A DNA stretch of 64,000 nucleotides, from assembly GCA_023053545.1 (NCBI GenBank), contig JAKZAN010000005.1, positions 13,427,637-13,491,636 on the forward strand, read 5' to 3'. The notes below the pieces were generated by a model. That model had not been told where the DNA came from. It worked only from the letters and a program-made list of their open reading frames with translations, and made no database searches. The position numbers and the translations under genes are program-made. This document shows positions 38,268 through 49,500 of the stretch, piece after piece (the first letter of the stretch is position 1; each line of letters opens with the position of its first letter). The DNA comes from Lepidurus packardi. Its lineage: Eukaryota; Arthropoda; Branchiopoda; Notostraca; Triopsidae.

Positions 38268-39506
38268 TTACAAATACTTCCAGTACATGTAACAGTTTGA
38301 TTTGCAATTTGCGTACCATGGAATGCTTTGAGTGGGCAATGGAGGAGCTGCGGAATTCGCCCTGGCGGCAGCGGTTTTGCTATGCAGCCAGCTTGCGTAG
38401 CTTTCTTGCGCTTTCAGCCACCGCTCCTGCTGCTGTTGCAAGCGAGCTGCTTGCAGTCGGAGCTCAAGGGTCCTGTGCAACATTAGTTGCTTAGCTTGTT
38501 GCGCGTCATGATCACGCTTCCATTTCTCGTAGGCCTGGTGGGCTTCAAGCTTACGGCGCCTGGTCTCGGATTCGTCCGCTGAACTGGACGGAGAAGTGGC
38601 CTTGTCGTTTCGGGTTTGGCAGGTACGTTTCCATGCGCGGAAGGCGGCTTGGGCAGCAGCTTGGCGTTCTTCTTGAGCACGGAGCTCTTCCTCACGTTGG
38701 GCTTGGGCTTTGACCCGGTTCCTACGCAGTTTGCACAAGAACTCTTCCTTCTTGGCCAGGCGCCAAGCGTTGCCCGCCTTGTTGCGTTCTTCCTTCTCGC
38801 GGAGTTTCGCGCTTTGCTGGGCAGCTAGTACTTTCTTGCGCTCCAGCTCCTGCTTGAGACGCTCTTCTTGGCGCCTTTTCCATTCCAGCAGCGCTTTGGA
38901 AGAACTCGTTCGCGCCGCCTCTTTGGTCTAGAGTTGCTAATATTAGTTACTGTTTGGAAGCGGGATTAGTTTTTAGGTAAACCTGTTCTTCTTCGCAACG
39001 CATTTCTTGAAGACGCAATTGCTGCACTTTCTGCAAAGTTGCTTGACGATGTCGAGCCCGGACGTACCATTGCTGGTAGACTAACTCGTTGAAGAGTTTC
39101 CCTGAGATGGACAACACGGTTCACTTTACTTCAGAGTCTACATGGTTTGCTTCAATAATAAAGCGGTGTTATGGGTAAATCTATAAATACTATTACGATT
39201 TTGGAAGATTTCTTCCTGGTTGAGGTCACTCAGTGATAGCGTTTTGCGCAGTCTCGTTACCAATTTTGGTTTAACCCTACGCACACAAGGTTAAGACAGA
39301 TTTGAACAAATTCGTGGAATAAAATCCTTGTTTTTCCCCACTTTGCCGACAACTTACGTGTGTTTGATTGCATTGGAATGAAGTGCTTTAGTTGGCTCGA
39401 GGGAAACGAGACCAAGTAGTCTGAGGTTGTACTTGAAGTCACTTAAATCCCGTAGGCTGCCTGCCTGGCGATTATTACTTCTCGATTTCCAATCCTCCGG
39501 AAGCAT
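38268..39506 (-). CDS. Coiled-coil protein, CCDC34-like
   Basis: This is a charged, largely alpha-helical protein; vertebrate CCDC34 is linked to cilia and sperm flagella. Four exons: complement(39358..39506), (39197..39276), (38983..39101) and (38268..38927), phases 2/1/0, giving 335 residues. It starts MLPEDWKSRSNNRQAGSLRD (A at -3). From about residue 100 it is a long coiled coil rich in Glu/Lys/Arg/Gln/Ala. A spaced motif of aromatic residues recurs (ALLEWKRRQEE, AWRLAKKEE, AFRAWKRT, AYEKWKRDHDAQQ, SYASWLHSK), as in the CCDC34/MAP9 type. The C-terminus PLPTQSIPWYANC resembles a conserved Pro-Trp tail. It converges with the large repeat gene, with 94 bp between the stops. A minus-strand AATAAA lies near 38223. 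The family assignment is tentative. Confidence 0.6.
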
Positions 39507-40479
39507 TTTCTTGTGATTCGGCTGAAACTGTAAAGGTAGCCCCGTATAACACTAGCTTGCATTTGTATGCGTTTGTAATGGGAAGGTAGCCTTGGCAACA
39601 GGATGACAAATGCAAGATCCCCACGAGGGAAAGTCAACTGGCATGATATCTATGCGCAAAGGTTTTATTTTGCTTGAGAATTCCATCGAATTTGAATACC
39701 GCGCGTTACTGGAAGGGCCGCAAGGGGTGCTTTGCCAAACTTGCAGCCTGGCAAAGCCGAACGAGTTACATGTTCTGAAAGAACCTGTTGTTCTGCACAA
39801 CTTACAGAATAGTTGTTTTTTTTTTAGCTGAATTTGCGTAATTTACTCTTTCTGCAGTTACGAACAACATTCGTGTTAATTTATAAGCATTAATTTAGCT
39901 TCATTTGTGAGTTTTGTGCGAAGTGTCTTCAGTATTTTGTGTTTTCGGTGCCAAGTTTCACTGAAACGTTTGGGCGTGTAGGTGTTTTTGAACGTGTAAA
40001 ACTGACGATTTTGTCAAGTTGAGCTGGACAAGATCAGACTAGCTGCCGCTGGGTTATTTTTTTTTCACCTTTTGCCTGCTCCAGTTGGTAATTATTATTT
40101 GAATTTTCAAGGAGAGACATCGTTATTTTTTTGCCTGTTATGCCAATGAAGCTGAGTGAAAACATGGCTTTCCCACGTGGGAGTGAATTCACGGCTTCCG
40201 TGAAATCGTGTTTTAGACTAGCCCTAACTATAGGTATCGTAATCCAATGCAAACTAGTACAGAAACAGATATCAACTATTATAGACGTACACATCAAACA
40301 AAGCTAAGCACAAAACAAAGCAAATCGTTTATTCCCAGACCATATTATTTGGACCTTCCCAGAGAACATCGATTGGACTTTCAACCGAGAAGGAACTTGT
40401 GCCAAACTTCCAATGTGGACGGGCGCCTTAAGGGGTCAAAAGAAAAGACCAATGGCTTTGAAAGGAAAAGAGCGAAAAA

Positions 40480-40551
40480 GCCAACAGCACCCGGTGTTCC
40501 CAGGCGGTCACCCATCCAAGTACTGACCGGGCCCGACGCAGCTTGACTTCC
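40480..40551 (-). pseudogene. 5S rRNA-derived fragment (3' part, internal promoter retained)
   Basis: On the minus strand the sequence reads GGAAGTCAAGCTGCGTCGGG, then CCCGGTCAGTACTTGGATGG, then a segment ending GGTGCTGTTGGC. This corresponds to about the last 72 nt of an animal 5S rRNA, covering the A-box, intermediate element and C-box. It is followed by a TTTTT Pol III stop. The first roughly 48 nt of 5S are absent; a 23-nt homopolymer sits upstream instead. It is therefore a truncated copy or part of a 5S-headed SINE, not a functional rRNA gene. Confidence 0.85.
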
Positions 40552-40702
40552 AGGAGTTTTTTTTTTTTTTTTTTTTTTTGTCGATAAACCTGACTATTAT
40601 TTTTTCCACCCTCGCAATACAAACAGTAGGAAAATAAATCGACGAGAAAACGAGCAAAAGATCTCTTGCATTATGATTCATGGACAACAGCACAATGTTT
40701 GA

Positions 40703-40760
40703 AACTTGGATGGGTGACCAGTTTCCGATCTCGATGGGTGACTAGTTTCCGATCTCGATG
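40703..40760 (+). repeat. Second 5S-like scrap with 24-bp duplication
   Basis: ACTTGGATGGGTGACC (40704-40719) matches the 5S C-box region on the opposite strand to the fragment at 40480. The unit GATGGGTGACCAGTTTCCGATCTC then repeats twice (40709-40732, 40733-40756, one mismatch). Confidence 0.6.
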
Positions 40761-42779
40761 TACCGGCCAAGGATCCAGTGTTAGAAGGCTGTAAAATGAC
40801 AGCAGATGTTTTCTTTCGTAGACTGTATTTCGAGCTTGCTTTTCAGATACCCTTCTCAGAATCATGTCCAGAAAAAGCAGCCTTGTTTTGCACTTTCCAG
40901 TGCGCATCCTGTAAGTGGAACATCCTGTGTGTTGGTAACAAGTAACATTGTGAACGAAAGGTTTAAGCCGTGTTCCGTGTTCGTTTCTCCGCACCATATT
41001 TACGTAAGAATAACTTATAATTAAAATGTTTAGTAGAAGATGGTAGGGATAATATTAAAATTTCACGCTTTGACTTTTTCTCTCGTAGCAAGAATTAACC
41101 AGTCTTATAATTGTGTAACTAATAGACTCAGGTGTGTCTGTTCTCTGTTTAGCAATTGTATGATGCTTAACATCTTAAGATAATGTAAAACAAGCCTTCG
41201 AACTAGAAGTTGTTTGTTTTGTTACTACCGTCTAACCCGAGGAGACAAAAGTTACGTCGTGTTTAACGCGCGTTTTCTCGTTAGAAAATTTACAGTCACA
41301 TTTTTAAGAATACACTAAAGCCACGAAAGTTTGTAGTTACATTCTCAAGCTATTGGAAGATTATAGATTCATCTCCTGCTATAAAAGAAACTACCTGAAG
41401 AATTGCTCTATAATAGCAAATGCAGGTTGTAGTGCAGTGCGCTGCACTGGGAACTCAGTTCTTTAGCTCTGTGACGTAACGCCTATAGGACGCAATGGCA
41501 AACCGGCTCAGATAAGGACGTTTAATGTACTCGGTGCGAAACAGTGAAGCGCTACACTTCCACCTGAATTCACTAGAAGTAAACAGACAAACGCAACTAC
41601 GTGTTGTGGAGGCACCTATTTTAAGCGCCAGATTACTACCATGACAAAGTACTATAAACATGTAGTCCGCCTGTCTTTGGACAAAATATAGTTGTTTAGC
41701 TTAGAATCATTTTTTTTCCTTTTTTTTAATTATCTCAGCATGAGCACTGCTCGTTGCCGCCTATTTATTGGGTCTGAAGTTAAGTAATCAGTGAACAATT
41801 TTACAAACATACATTCATTTACGCTATTCCTCGAAAGGAGAGCGTAGCCATACTATAGCAAAGATATGGTGACAGCTTATTTCCTTATTCTAAAAAAGTC
41901 AGATAACTCGTACATCAGGGAGAAGTCAGCGTCACTTCTGGTTAGTGGGTTAGTTGGGATGTAGGGTTATTAGAGCCGAGATGGCGAAAGTATTTATTGC
42001 TTTGTAAGCGGTTGGGTTTGTGAGTATAGTCTGTGGATTAAAGTGGAGTCGAAGTTTTGATAAGTCTCTTAGCAAAATAGCTCTGGATCTATTTAAGAGT
42101 CTGCAGTGGGAAAAGATGTGTCTGAGGTCTTGTTTCGAGTGATTGTTATAGGTGCAATTTGAGTCTTGTGTCTTTTTAATGCGGTAGAGGAATGACTTTG
42201 TCGGGAAATGTAAGCTTCTAAGTCTGATAAGTGTAGAAATAATTTTTTGTTAGTTTTGCATATCTTTACCTTTGTCCCTACCCTCTGGAATGTTACAGAC
42301 AGCTAATATATTTCTAACCTCATACAGATCTCATTTCCAGCTACGGGCTTTTGATGCTCGTCGACATTGGCAATACAGCACGCTCAAAGAAATGAAACGC
42401 TTTCTTTTACCGAATAAGGGTCTTGTGGACGAATCCTCCACTGACTGCAATGTGCCTGAAGGGCACGTTCTTTCACTTTTCACCTGAACTATTTGAAAAT
42501 TTTTTAATGTTCAAGAGCAATTACATCGCATTAAATGTTTAATCATTTTAAGGAAAACTTTTAAATCCTTTTCGTTCGCTTTCGAAATGTTAACCAAGTA
42601 AATAAATGGCTTCCAGTACGTAAAGAATGAAGTTCTCATTTGTCATTAAAAATTGATTTGTAATTAATCTACTATCTTTTTCATACCAGCTCGTGTAGGT
42701 AGACTTACTTTACTTTTCGTATAGTTAAAAATTTAGAAAATTGGAATAGTTTTCAACGTAAAAAAACACATTTTTACAG

Positions 42780-42921
42780 AAAGTCATGCATTACTTTACA
42801 AATGTAATTGTAATAAACGATTATTTTCGTTAGTCAATGTAATTGTAATGTAATAGTAAATTTTAAATAAAAAGTAATTGCAATGTAATAATATTCATTT
42901 TTGAAAAATTACACAACACTG
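42780..42921. mobile_element. hAT-like terminal fragment (solo end)
   Basis: An AT-rich stretch full of GTAATTGTAATGTAAT-type subterminal repeats ends in ACACAACACTG. Its reverse complement, CAGTGTTGTGT, fits hAT-type terminal inverted repeats. I found no matching opposite end or transposase, so it is a remnant or non-autonomous copy. Confidence 0.4.
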
Positions 42922-43367
42922 TTATCTGCTAAGCTGATACTCTGCTACTTGGAGGTAGCTACTTACCTTCGGTGGGAATCAGGAGAACCAGAACGAACAG
43001 GTATGCCAGGAGTTTAAGGGTGTGTTTCCATTGCCATCTTAACACGTGTTAAAGACCAAAATTAGCACGGATCAGTTAGCACGACTGTTTCCATAGGCAA
43101 AGCCGTGTTACAAGTCGTGTTAGTCGTCGTGCCAGCTAACCCCTTTTTGCTTCTGTGTTAGACCCCTCAGTTTCGTGTTACGAAGCTACTACGCAACGCC
43201 ATGAGAGGGTGTTACGTGCATAGTAAATAAACGCTGTTTTTATGAAACTGTCCTTACCCTTTTACTTAAGTGTTTTCCAGAATATAGAAAGTAGATATAC
43301 TATTGTATTTATAAATAATGCTGACGAGGACTATTTCTAACTTCTGTACTGCAAACATAGATTCGTA

Positions 43368-44228
43368 ATGAGTGACCCAAAGCGAAGACGTATCAACTGG
43401 GGAGCAGAAGAGACCAAGTTTTTAATAAGCATTTGGGGAGATACTGAAATGCAGGCCAAGTTTGACGGGATGGTAAGAAAGGAGCCCCTTTTTAAAGAAT
43501 TGGTGACCAAGATGTCTCAGCATAATTTCCCACGTTCTTGGGAACAAATTCGAGAGAAAATTCGGAATTTGAAGCGGGAATACCGGGAATCCCTTAAGAT
43601 TATTTCCGCAAGTGGAGCAGGCGACGCTGATACTTACGACAACCCATTTTTTGAGGAGATGAACCTAGTGCTAGGTAAACGCCCATCTTCAAACCCAATT
43701 GAGGTCTTGGATTCCGTGTCCCCAGCTCCGTCCATGGCCACATGTTCTACTCCCTCGGAAGAACTTTTTCAAGAAGTCCTAGTTCGTCCCGGTGATTCCG
43801 ATGGTATTTAGCTTAGACAATATATAGGAAGCTAATTTTGTATAAATATAGAAACGCCAAGCGAACAATCGCATCTTTCAGCAACTCCATCGCGTCCACA
43901 AAAGCGAAGGGACCTATTGGAAACGAAAGGCTTGGAAACTGTGCTCCAGAGTTTCCTTGAGCACGATGCAGAATATCTGGAGCTGCAGCGTCAAATTTTG
44001 CTCAAATTGAACGAAAGGAAAGAGAAGGACGAGGCCTTGTGCGCGAAAGAGGAAGAACGTCACCAGAGAGAAGAGGAACGCCGTCAAAAAGAAGAAGAGC
44101 GCTTGCAAAGGGAAGAAGAGCGGAGCAGAAAAGACGAGGAAAGAAAAGACAGAATGTTAGAGTTGATGGCTATGATGGTTGGAAATTCAAGTGGCGACAA
44201 AAAGAGTGGTCGTGCAAAACGTAACTGA
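43368..44228 (+). CDS. Harbinger Myb/SANT-like (trihelix) DNA-binding protein
   Basis: This is the accessory protein of PIF/Harbinger transposons, which helps nuclear import and end recognition. Two exons, 43368-43803 and 43852-44228, are joined through a 48-nt intron (GTATTT...AATATAG), giving 270 residues. The N-terminal half has the trihelix pattern (INWGAEETKFLISIWGD, FPRSWEQIREKIRNLKREY). The C-terminal third is a Glu/Arg/Lys-rich coiled coil and ends with a basic KKSGRAKRN. Without splicing the first exon stops at 43811. Confidence 0.85.
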
Positions 44229-44301
44229 TGTTGTGTATTGCTTTCTTGCAGTGCAATACAACATAAAATTTTCTAATTTACGCTCTTCTTTATTGAAACA
44301 T

Positions 44302-45318
44302 TCACTCATGTATTACAATGTTTGAGCACAGAGCATCTCTAATAAGATTTGGTAAAGTGAAGGCTGGCCTATCATTAGGTTCGGGTCCTTCCGCGTTTGG
44401 TGGATCTATTGGTGCATGTTGGAAACAGGAATCAAACAAGTCACCCTGCTCTTCACAGATGTTATGAAGAATGCAGCATGCGTAAATAACACGGTTTATT
44501 TTGTGAATGTTGGTATCGTTCCTCTTAAGGAGGCACCTCCAACGACCCTTGAGCTTCCCAAATGCCCGCTCAACACGGATTCTGTTACTGCTCAAAATAG
44601 TATTGAACCGCTCTCTTTCTTCAGTGATCTCGTGGGTTGGGTACGGTTTAATTAACCACGGAAGGAGGGGATATGCTGCATCTCCAATTATATAATATGG
44701 AACGTTTACACCATGGATCCTTTTAGTATGATGTGGGAATAGGTTTTTCTGCTGGCCAAGCAGATAAAGCTTACTGTTCGCGAAGATCCTAGCATCGTGA
44801 ACGGAGCCAGGCCAGCCAACGTTAATATTAATGAACCGTCCTTCAAAATCGACGACAGCTTGGAGAACAACTGTATAGCCCCCTTTCCGTACACAGTAAT
44901 AGTCACTCTTGAATTCACTGGGAGCCAGTATAGGGATGTGGGTCCCGTCTATTGCTCCAACGCATTGAGGCATCTTTTTTCGTTGGAAACTTGAAACGCT
45001 TTCTTCGAGCTTAGGGCCGTCAGGGATCTTGATAATAGAATTTCCCAAAAGAACAACTATACAATTGCAAGTTTCATGAAAAGCACGCCATGCGGTGGTC
45101 CTGCCTATGCCAAATAAACTCCCGAGAGTTCGGAACTCGACGTTATTTCCGAGCCGCCATAAAGTCAAGGGCATACGCTTTTCGCCAGAAACAGGAATAC
45201 GGAAAGTGGTAGTTTTCTTGGTCAGTTTTTCTTTTAAATGATCGCAGAGGTAATTAAAGGTTCTACGCGTTACTCGTAAATTCTCCTTCCATTCCTTGTC
45301 ACTCCAAACGCGGTTCAT
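44302..45318 (-). CDS. Harbinger DDE transposase (nuclease)
   Basis: A single open frame of 338 residues. The N-terminal helix-turn-helix-like region has TLWRLGNNVEFRTLGSLFGI and GRTTAWRAF. The catalytic DDE residues are visible in QCVGAIDGTHIPI (D1), WPGSVHDARIF (D2) and RIRVERAFGKLKGRWRCL (E), with IGDAAYPLLPWLIKPY between. It matches the DDE_Tnp_4 class in length. No frameshift or premature stop is seen, so the element may be autonomous. The 3' end converges with the Myb-like gene, 73 bp apart. Confidence 0.95.
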   Translation of the reverse strand: MNRVWSDKEWKENLRVTRRTFNYLCDHLKEKLTKKTTTFRIPVSGEKRMPLTLWRLGNNVEFRTLGSLFGIGRTTAWRAFHETCNCIVVLLGNSIIKIPDGPKLEESVSSFQRKKMPQCVGAIDGTHIPILAPSEFKSDYYCVRKGGYTVVLQAVVDFEGRFININVGWPGSVHDARIFANSKLYLLGQQKNLFPHHTKRIHGVNVPYYIIGDAAYPLLPWLIKPYPTHEITEERERFNTILSSNRIRVERAFGKLKGRWRCLLKRNDTNIHKINRVIYACCILHNICEEQGDLFDSCFQHAPIDPPNAEGPEPNDRPAFTLPNLIRDALCSNIVIHE

Positions 45319-45896
45319 TATGCAAGTTCAAAATGTGTCCGATCGGGGAAATTTCCAAATTGATCTGCGGGTGACTTTAATCGTCATAATTTTGCGAACC
45401 AAAGTAATGAGGAAGGTCAAACGTCTGCGACGGATTCCATTCAGATTCAGGAGTATAAGGAGAAGCTCTGTGTCGTCGTTTTCGCGCAGGTTATCCAGAG
45501 TAACGTTTGACAGGATTGTATTTGACGGACGACCTTATAATAACTATTAGCTAAAGCAAAATATTGTTATGTAACTTTTTACAACGATAGGTCGATAGCA
45601 CGTCCCATAAAAGTTTGTACATGAAGAGAAGCGTAAGGTTTTCTTGCATGGCAAATCTTGTATTTCGCTGTCTCTTTTTATAAGTTGGTTTTGTATTTGC
45701 AAGTTTGTAAACATTGTCGCAAAATATTACCTAATATTATCCGACTGGACGATATCAATGATCAATAGGTTAGGAAATTCGATATTAATCTTAACACGAT
45801 ATCTGTTTTACGTAGCAGTGGAAACGCGTGCTGGATCCCCACGTGTTACGGTTAACACCACACCAGGGTTAGGTTAGCAGTGGAAACACACCCTAA

Positions 45897-46574
45897 GTGT
45901 TGTTGGCCGGTTAGGTCTTTTGCCGCAACTTTTAATATCCTGGGCGGCGAAAAGTCTTTATTGTTGCCATTCATTAGGTCTTTAATGGTAACAACGAAGC
46001 TTTTCTATGGTTAACGGGTGGTTAACGGATTTGGGGAGCCTCTACTGATGAACGCAGCCCAGGCAGGGATGGAAATTTCGCCTGTGGAAGCATTTGCCTG
46101 ATCCTTGGGATTTCTTCATGCCCCTTTCTTCAAATCCCAGTGTTTTCAAGAGCGAAAAGTGCACATGGAAGTTTCTTCTGTGGAAGCATTTGCCTGATCT
46201 TCGGGATTCCTTCATGCCCCTTCTTCAAATCCCAGTGTTTTCAAGAGCGTAAAGTGCAGTGATGGACCGTTGCTTTGGGTTGGTCCCTTGGTGAGCTTTC
46301 TTCGCATTCAGTGGTGTTTCCAAGATTGCCTGCGAAGCCAAAGTCAACTTTTGTAAGTCGGAGTGTTCGCGAGGTCGAGGTAAAAGATAATCCTTTTCTT
46401 TATTTTGTATCTTGTTTCCCTTCTAATGCATCCTTATTCCGTGTCCGTGGTGTTCTGTAGCTTGCTAGAAGCAAAACTACTTGTTAAAAATCGAACGTTT
46501 TGAATCGAACGTTAAAAACTTGAAAACTACCGTGACTGTAATGTAGGTCGAAATATTTAAGAAAGTTTTTTTTT
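45897..46574. other. Unique flank between transposon and satellite
   Basis: No gene is supported. It contains the tandem duplication at 46070-46262 and an AT-rich lead-in to the satellite. The 61-codon frame near 46275 has no recognisable features. Confidence 0.5.
46070..46262. repeat. Tandem duplication of about 96 bp
   Basis: Two adjacent copies beginning TGGAA(A/G)TTTC and sharing TGTGGAAGCATTTGCCTGAT and CAAATCCCAGTGTTTTCAAG. They differ by several substitutions and a 1-bp indel. Confidence 0.85.
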
Positions 46575-49500
46575 TAAGATGTTTATTTTGCTTCTAGCAG
46601 ATTTGTTTGAAGTCACAGGGAGAAAAGTCAGAGAGAATAACTGTCTTAAATTGTTCAAAGAACATGACTGTCACGGTATTTTTTCAAGTTCTCAACCTAA
46701 CCGCGTAGCCTAACCTCGTAGCCTAACCTAACGTAGCCGAAGCTAACCGCACCGAAGATGTGTATTTTTTGCTTCTAGCAGATTTGTTTGAAGTCACAGG
46801 GAGAAAAGTCAGAGACAATAACTGTCTTAAATTGTTCAAAGAACATGACTGTCACGGTATTTTTTCAATTTCTCAACCTAACCGCGTAGCCTAACCTAAC
46901 CGCACCGAAAATGTGTATTTTTTGCTTCTAGCAGATTTGTTTGAAGTCACAGGGAGAAAAGTCAGAGAGAATAACTGTCTTAAATTGTTCAAAGAACATG
47001 ACTGTCACGGTATTTTTTCAATTTCTCAACCTAACCGCGTAGCCTAACCTAACCGCACCGAAAATGTGTATTTTTTGCTTCTAGCAGATTTGTTTGAAGT
47101 CACAGGGAGAAAAGTCAGAGAGAATAACTGTCTTAAATTGTTCAAAGAACATGACTGTCACGGTATTTTTTCAATTTCTCAACCTAACCGCGTAGCCTAA
47201 CCTAACCGCACCGAAGCTGTGTATTTTTTGCTTCTAGCAGATTTGTTTGAAGTCACAGGGAGAAAAGTCAGAGAGAATAACTGTCTTAAATTGTTCAAAG
47301 AACATGACTGTCACGGTATTTTTTCAATTTCTCAACCAAACCGCGTAGCCTAACCTCGTAGCCTAACCTAACGTAGCCGAACGTAACCGCACCGAAGCTG
47401 TGTATTTTTTGCTTCTAGCAGATTTGTTTGAAGTCACAGGGAGAAAAGTCAGAGACAATAACTGTCTTAAATTGTTCAAAGAACATGACTGTCACGGTAT
47501 TTTTTCAATTTCTCAACCTAACCGCGTAGCCTAACCTAACCGCACCGAAAATGTGTATTTTTTGCTTCTAGCAGATTTGTTTGAAGTCACAGGGAGAAAA
47601 GTCAGAGAGAATAACTGTCTTAAATTGTTCAAAGAACATGACTGTCACGGTATTTTTTCAATTTATCAACCTAACCGCGTAGCCTAACCTAACCGCACCG
47701 AAGCTGTGTATTTTTTGCTTCTAGCAGATTTGTTTGAAGTCACAGGGAGAAAAGTCAGAGAGAATAACTGTCTTAAATTGTTCAAAGAACACGACTGTCA
47801 CGGTATTTTTTCAATTTCTCAACCTAACCGCGTAGCCTAACCTAACCGCACCGAAAATGTGAATTTTTTGCTTCTAGCAGATTTGTTTGAAGTCACAGGG
47901 AGAAAAGTCAGAGAGAATAACTGTCTTAAATTGTTCAAAGAACATGACTGTCACGGTATTTTTTCAATTTCTCAACCTAACCGCGTAGCCTAACCTAACC
48001 GCACCGAAAATGTGTATTTTTTGCTTCTAGCAGATTTGTTTAAAGTCACAGGGAGAAAAGTCAGAGAGAATAACTGTCTTAAATTGTTCAAAGAACATGA
48101 CTGTCACGGTATTTTTTCAATTTCTCAACCTAACCGCGTAGCCTAACCTAACCGCACCGAAAATGTGTATTTTTTGCTTCTAGCAGATTTGTTTGAAGTC
48201 ACAGGGAGAAAAGTCAGAGAGAATAACTGTCTTAAATTGTTCAAAGAACATGACTGTCACGGTATTTTTTCAATTTCTCAACCTAACCGCGTAGCCTAAC
48301 CTAACCGCACCGAAGCTGTTTTTTGTTTGCTTCTAGCAGATTTGTTTGAAGTCACAGGGAGAAAAGTCAGAGAGAATAACTGTCTTAAATTGTTCAAAGA
48401 ACATGACTGTCACGGTATTTTTTCAATTTCTCAACCAAACCGCGTAGCCTAACCTCGTAGCCTAACCTAACGTAGCCGAACGTAACCGCACCGAAGCTGT
48501 GTATTTTTTGCTTCTAGCAGATTTGTTTGAAGTCACAGGGAGAAAAGTCAGAGACAATAACTGTCTTAAATTGTTCAAAGAACATGACTGTCACGGTATT
48601 TTTTCAATTTCTCAACCTAACCGCGTAGCCTAACCTAACCGCACCGAAAATGTGTATTTTTTGCTTCTAGCAGATTTGTTTGAAGTCACAGGGAGAAAAG
48701 TCAGAGAGAATAACTGTCTTAAATTGTTCAAAGAACATGACTGTCACGGTATTTTTTCAATTTATCAACCTAACCGCGTAGCCTAACCTAACCGCACCGA
48801 AGCTGTGTATTTTTTGCTTCTAGCAGATTTGTTTGAAGTCACAGGGAGAAAAGTCAGAGAGAATAACTGTCTTAAATTGTTCAAAGAACACGACTGTCAC
48901 GGTATTTTTTCAATTTCTCAACCTAACCGCGTAGCCTAACCTAACCGCACCGAAAATGTGAATTTTTTGCTTCTAGCAGATTTGTTTGAAGTCACAGGGA
49001 GAAAAGTCAGAGAGAATAACTGTCTTAAATTGTTCAAAGAACATGACTGTCACGGTATTTTTTCAATTTCTCAACCTAACCGCGTAGCCTAACCTAACCG
49101 CACCGAAAATGTGTATTTTTTGCTTCTAGCAGATTTGTTTAAAGTCACAGGGAGAAAAGTCAGAGAGAATAACTGTCTTAAATTGTTCAAAGAACATGAC
49201 TGTCACGGTATTTTTTCAATTTCTCAACCTAACCGCGTAGCCTAACCTCGTAGCCTAACCTAACGTAGCCGAACGTAACCGCACCGAAGCTGTGTATTTT
49301 TTGCTTCTAGCAGATTTGTTTGAAGTCACAGGGAGAAAAGTCAGAGACAATAACTGTCTTAAATTGTTCAAAGAACATGACTGTCACGGTATTTTTTCAA
49401 TTTCTCAACCTAACCGCGTAGCCTAACCTAACCGCACCGAAAATGTGAATTTTTTGCTTCTAGCAGATTTGTTTGAAGTCACAGGGAGAAAAGTCAGAGA

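Larger units (their letters stand above)
39507..42779. other. AT-rich intergenic DNA
   Basis: About 3.3 kb without a supported gene. It contains the 5S-derived fragment, a T23 run (40557-40579) and a 24-bp duplication described separately, and a short perfect hairpin (AGTGCAG-TGCG-CTGCACT, 41431-41448). Open frames are short and featureless. Confidence 0.5.
43018..45893. mobile_element. PIF/Harbinger DNA transposon, apparently intact
   Basis: This is a 2,876-bp element. The left end begins GGGTGTGTTTCCATTGCCA and the right end, reverse-complemented, begins GGGTGTGTTTCCACTGCTA: 12 identical bases, then two mismatches in the next seven. It is flanked on both sides by TAA (43015-43017 and 45894-45896), the 3-bp target duplication of Harbinger elements. 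It carries the two usual genes in convergent orientation: a Myb/SANT-like protein (+) and a DDE transposase (-), both with open frames. Confidence 0.95.

Noticed and set aside
40480-40551. Functional 5S rRNA gene
   Set aside because: The first roughly 48 nt are missing and replaced by unrelated sequence and a homopolymer, so only a fragment is called.
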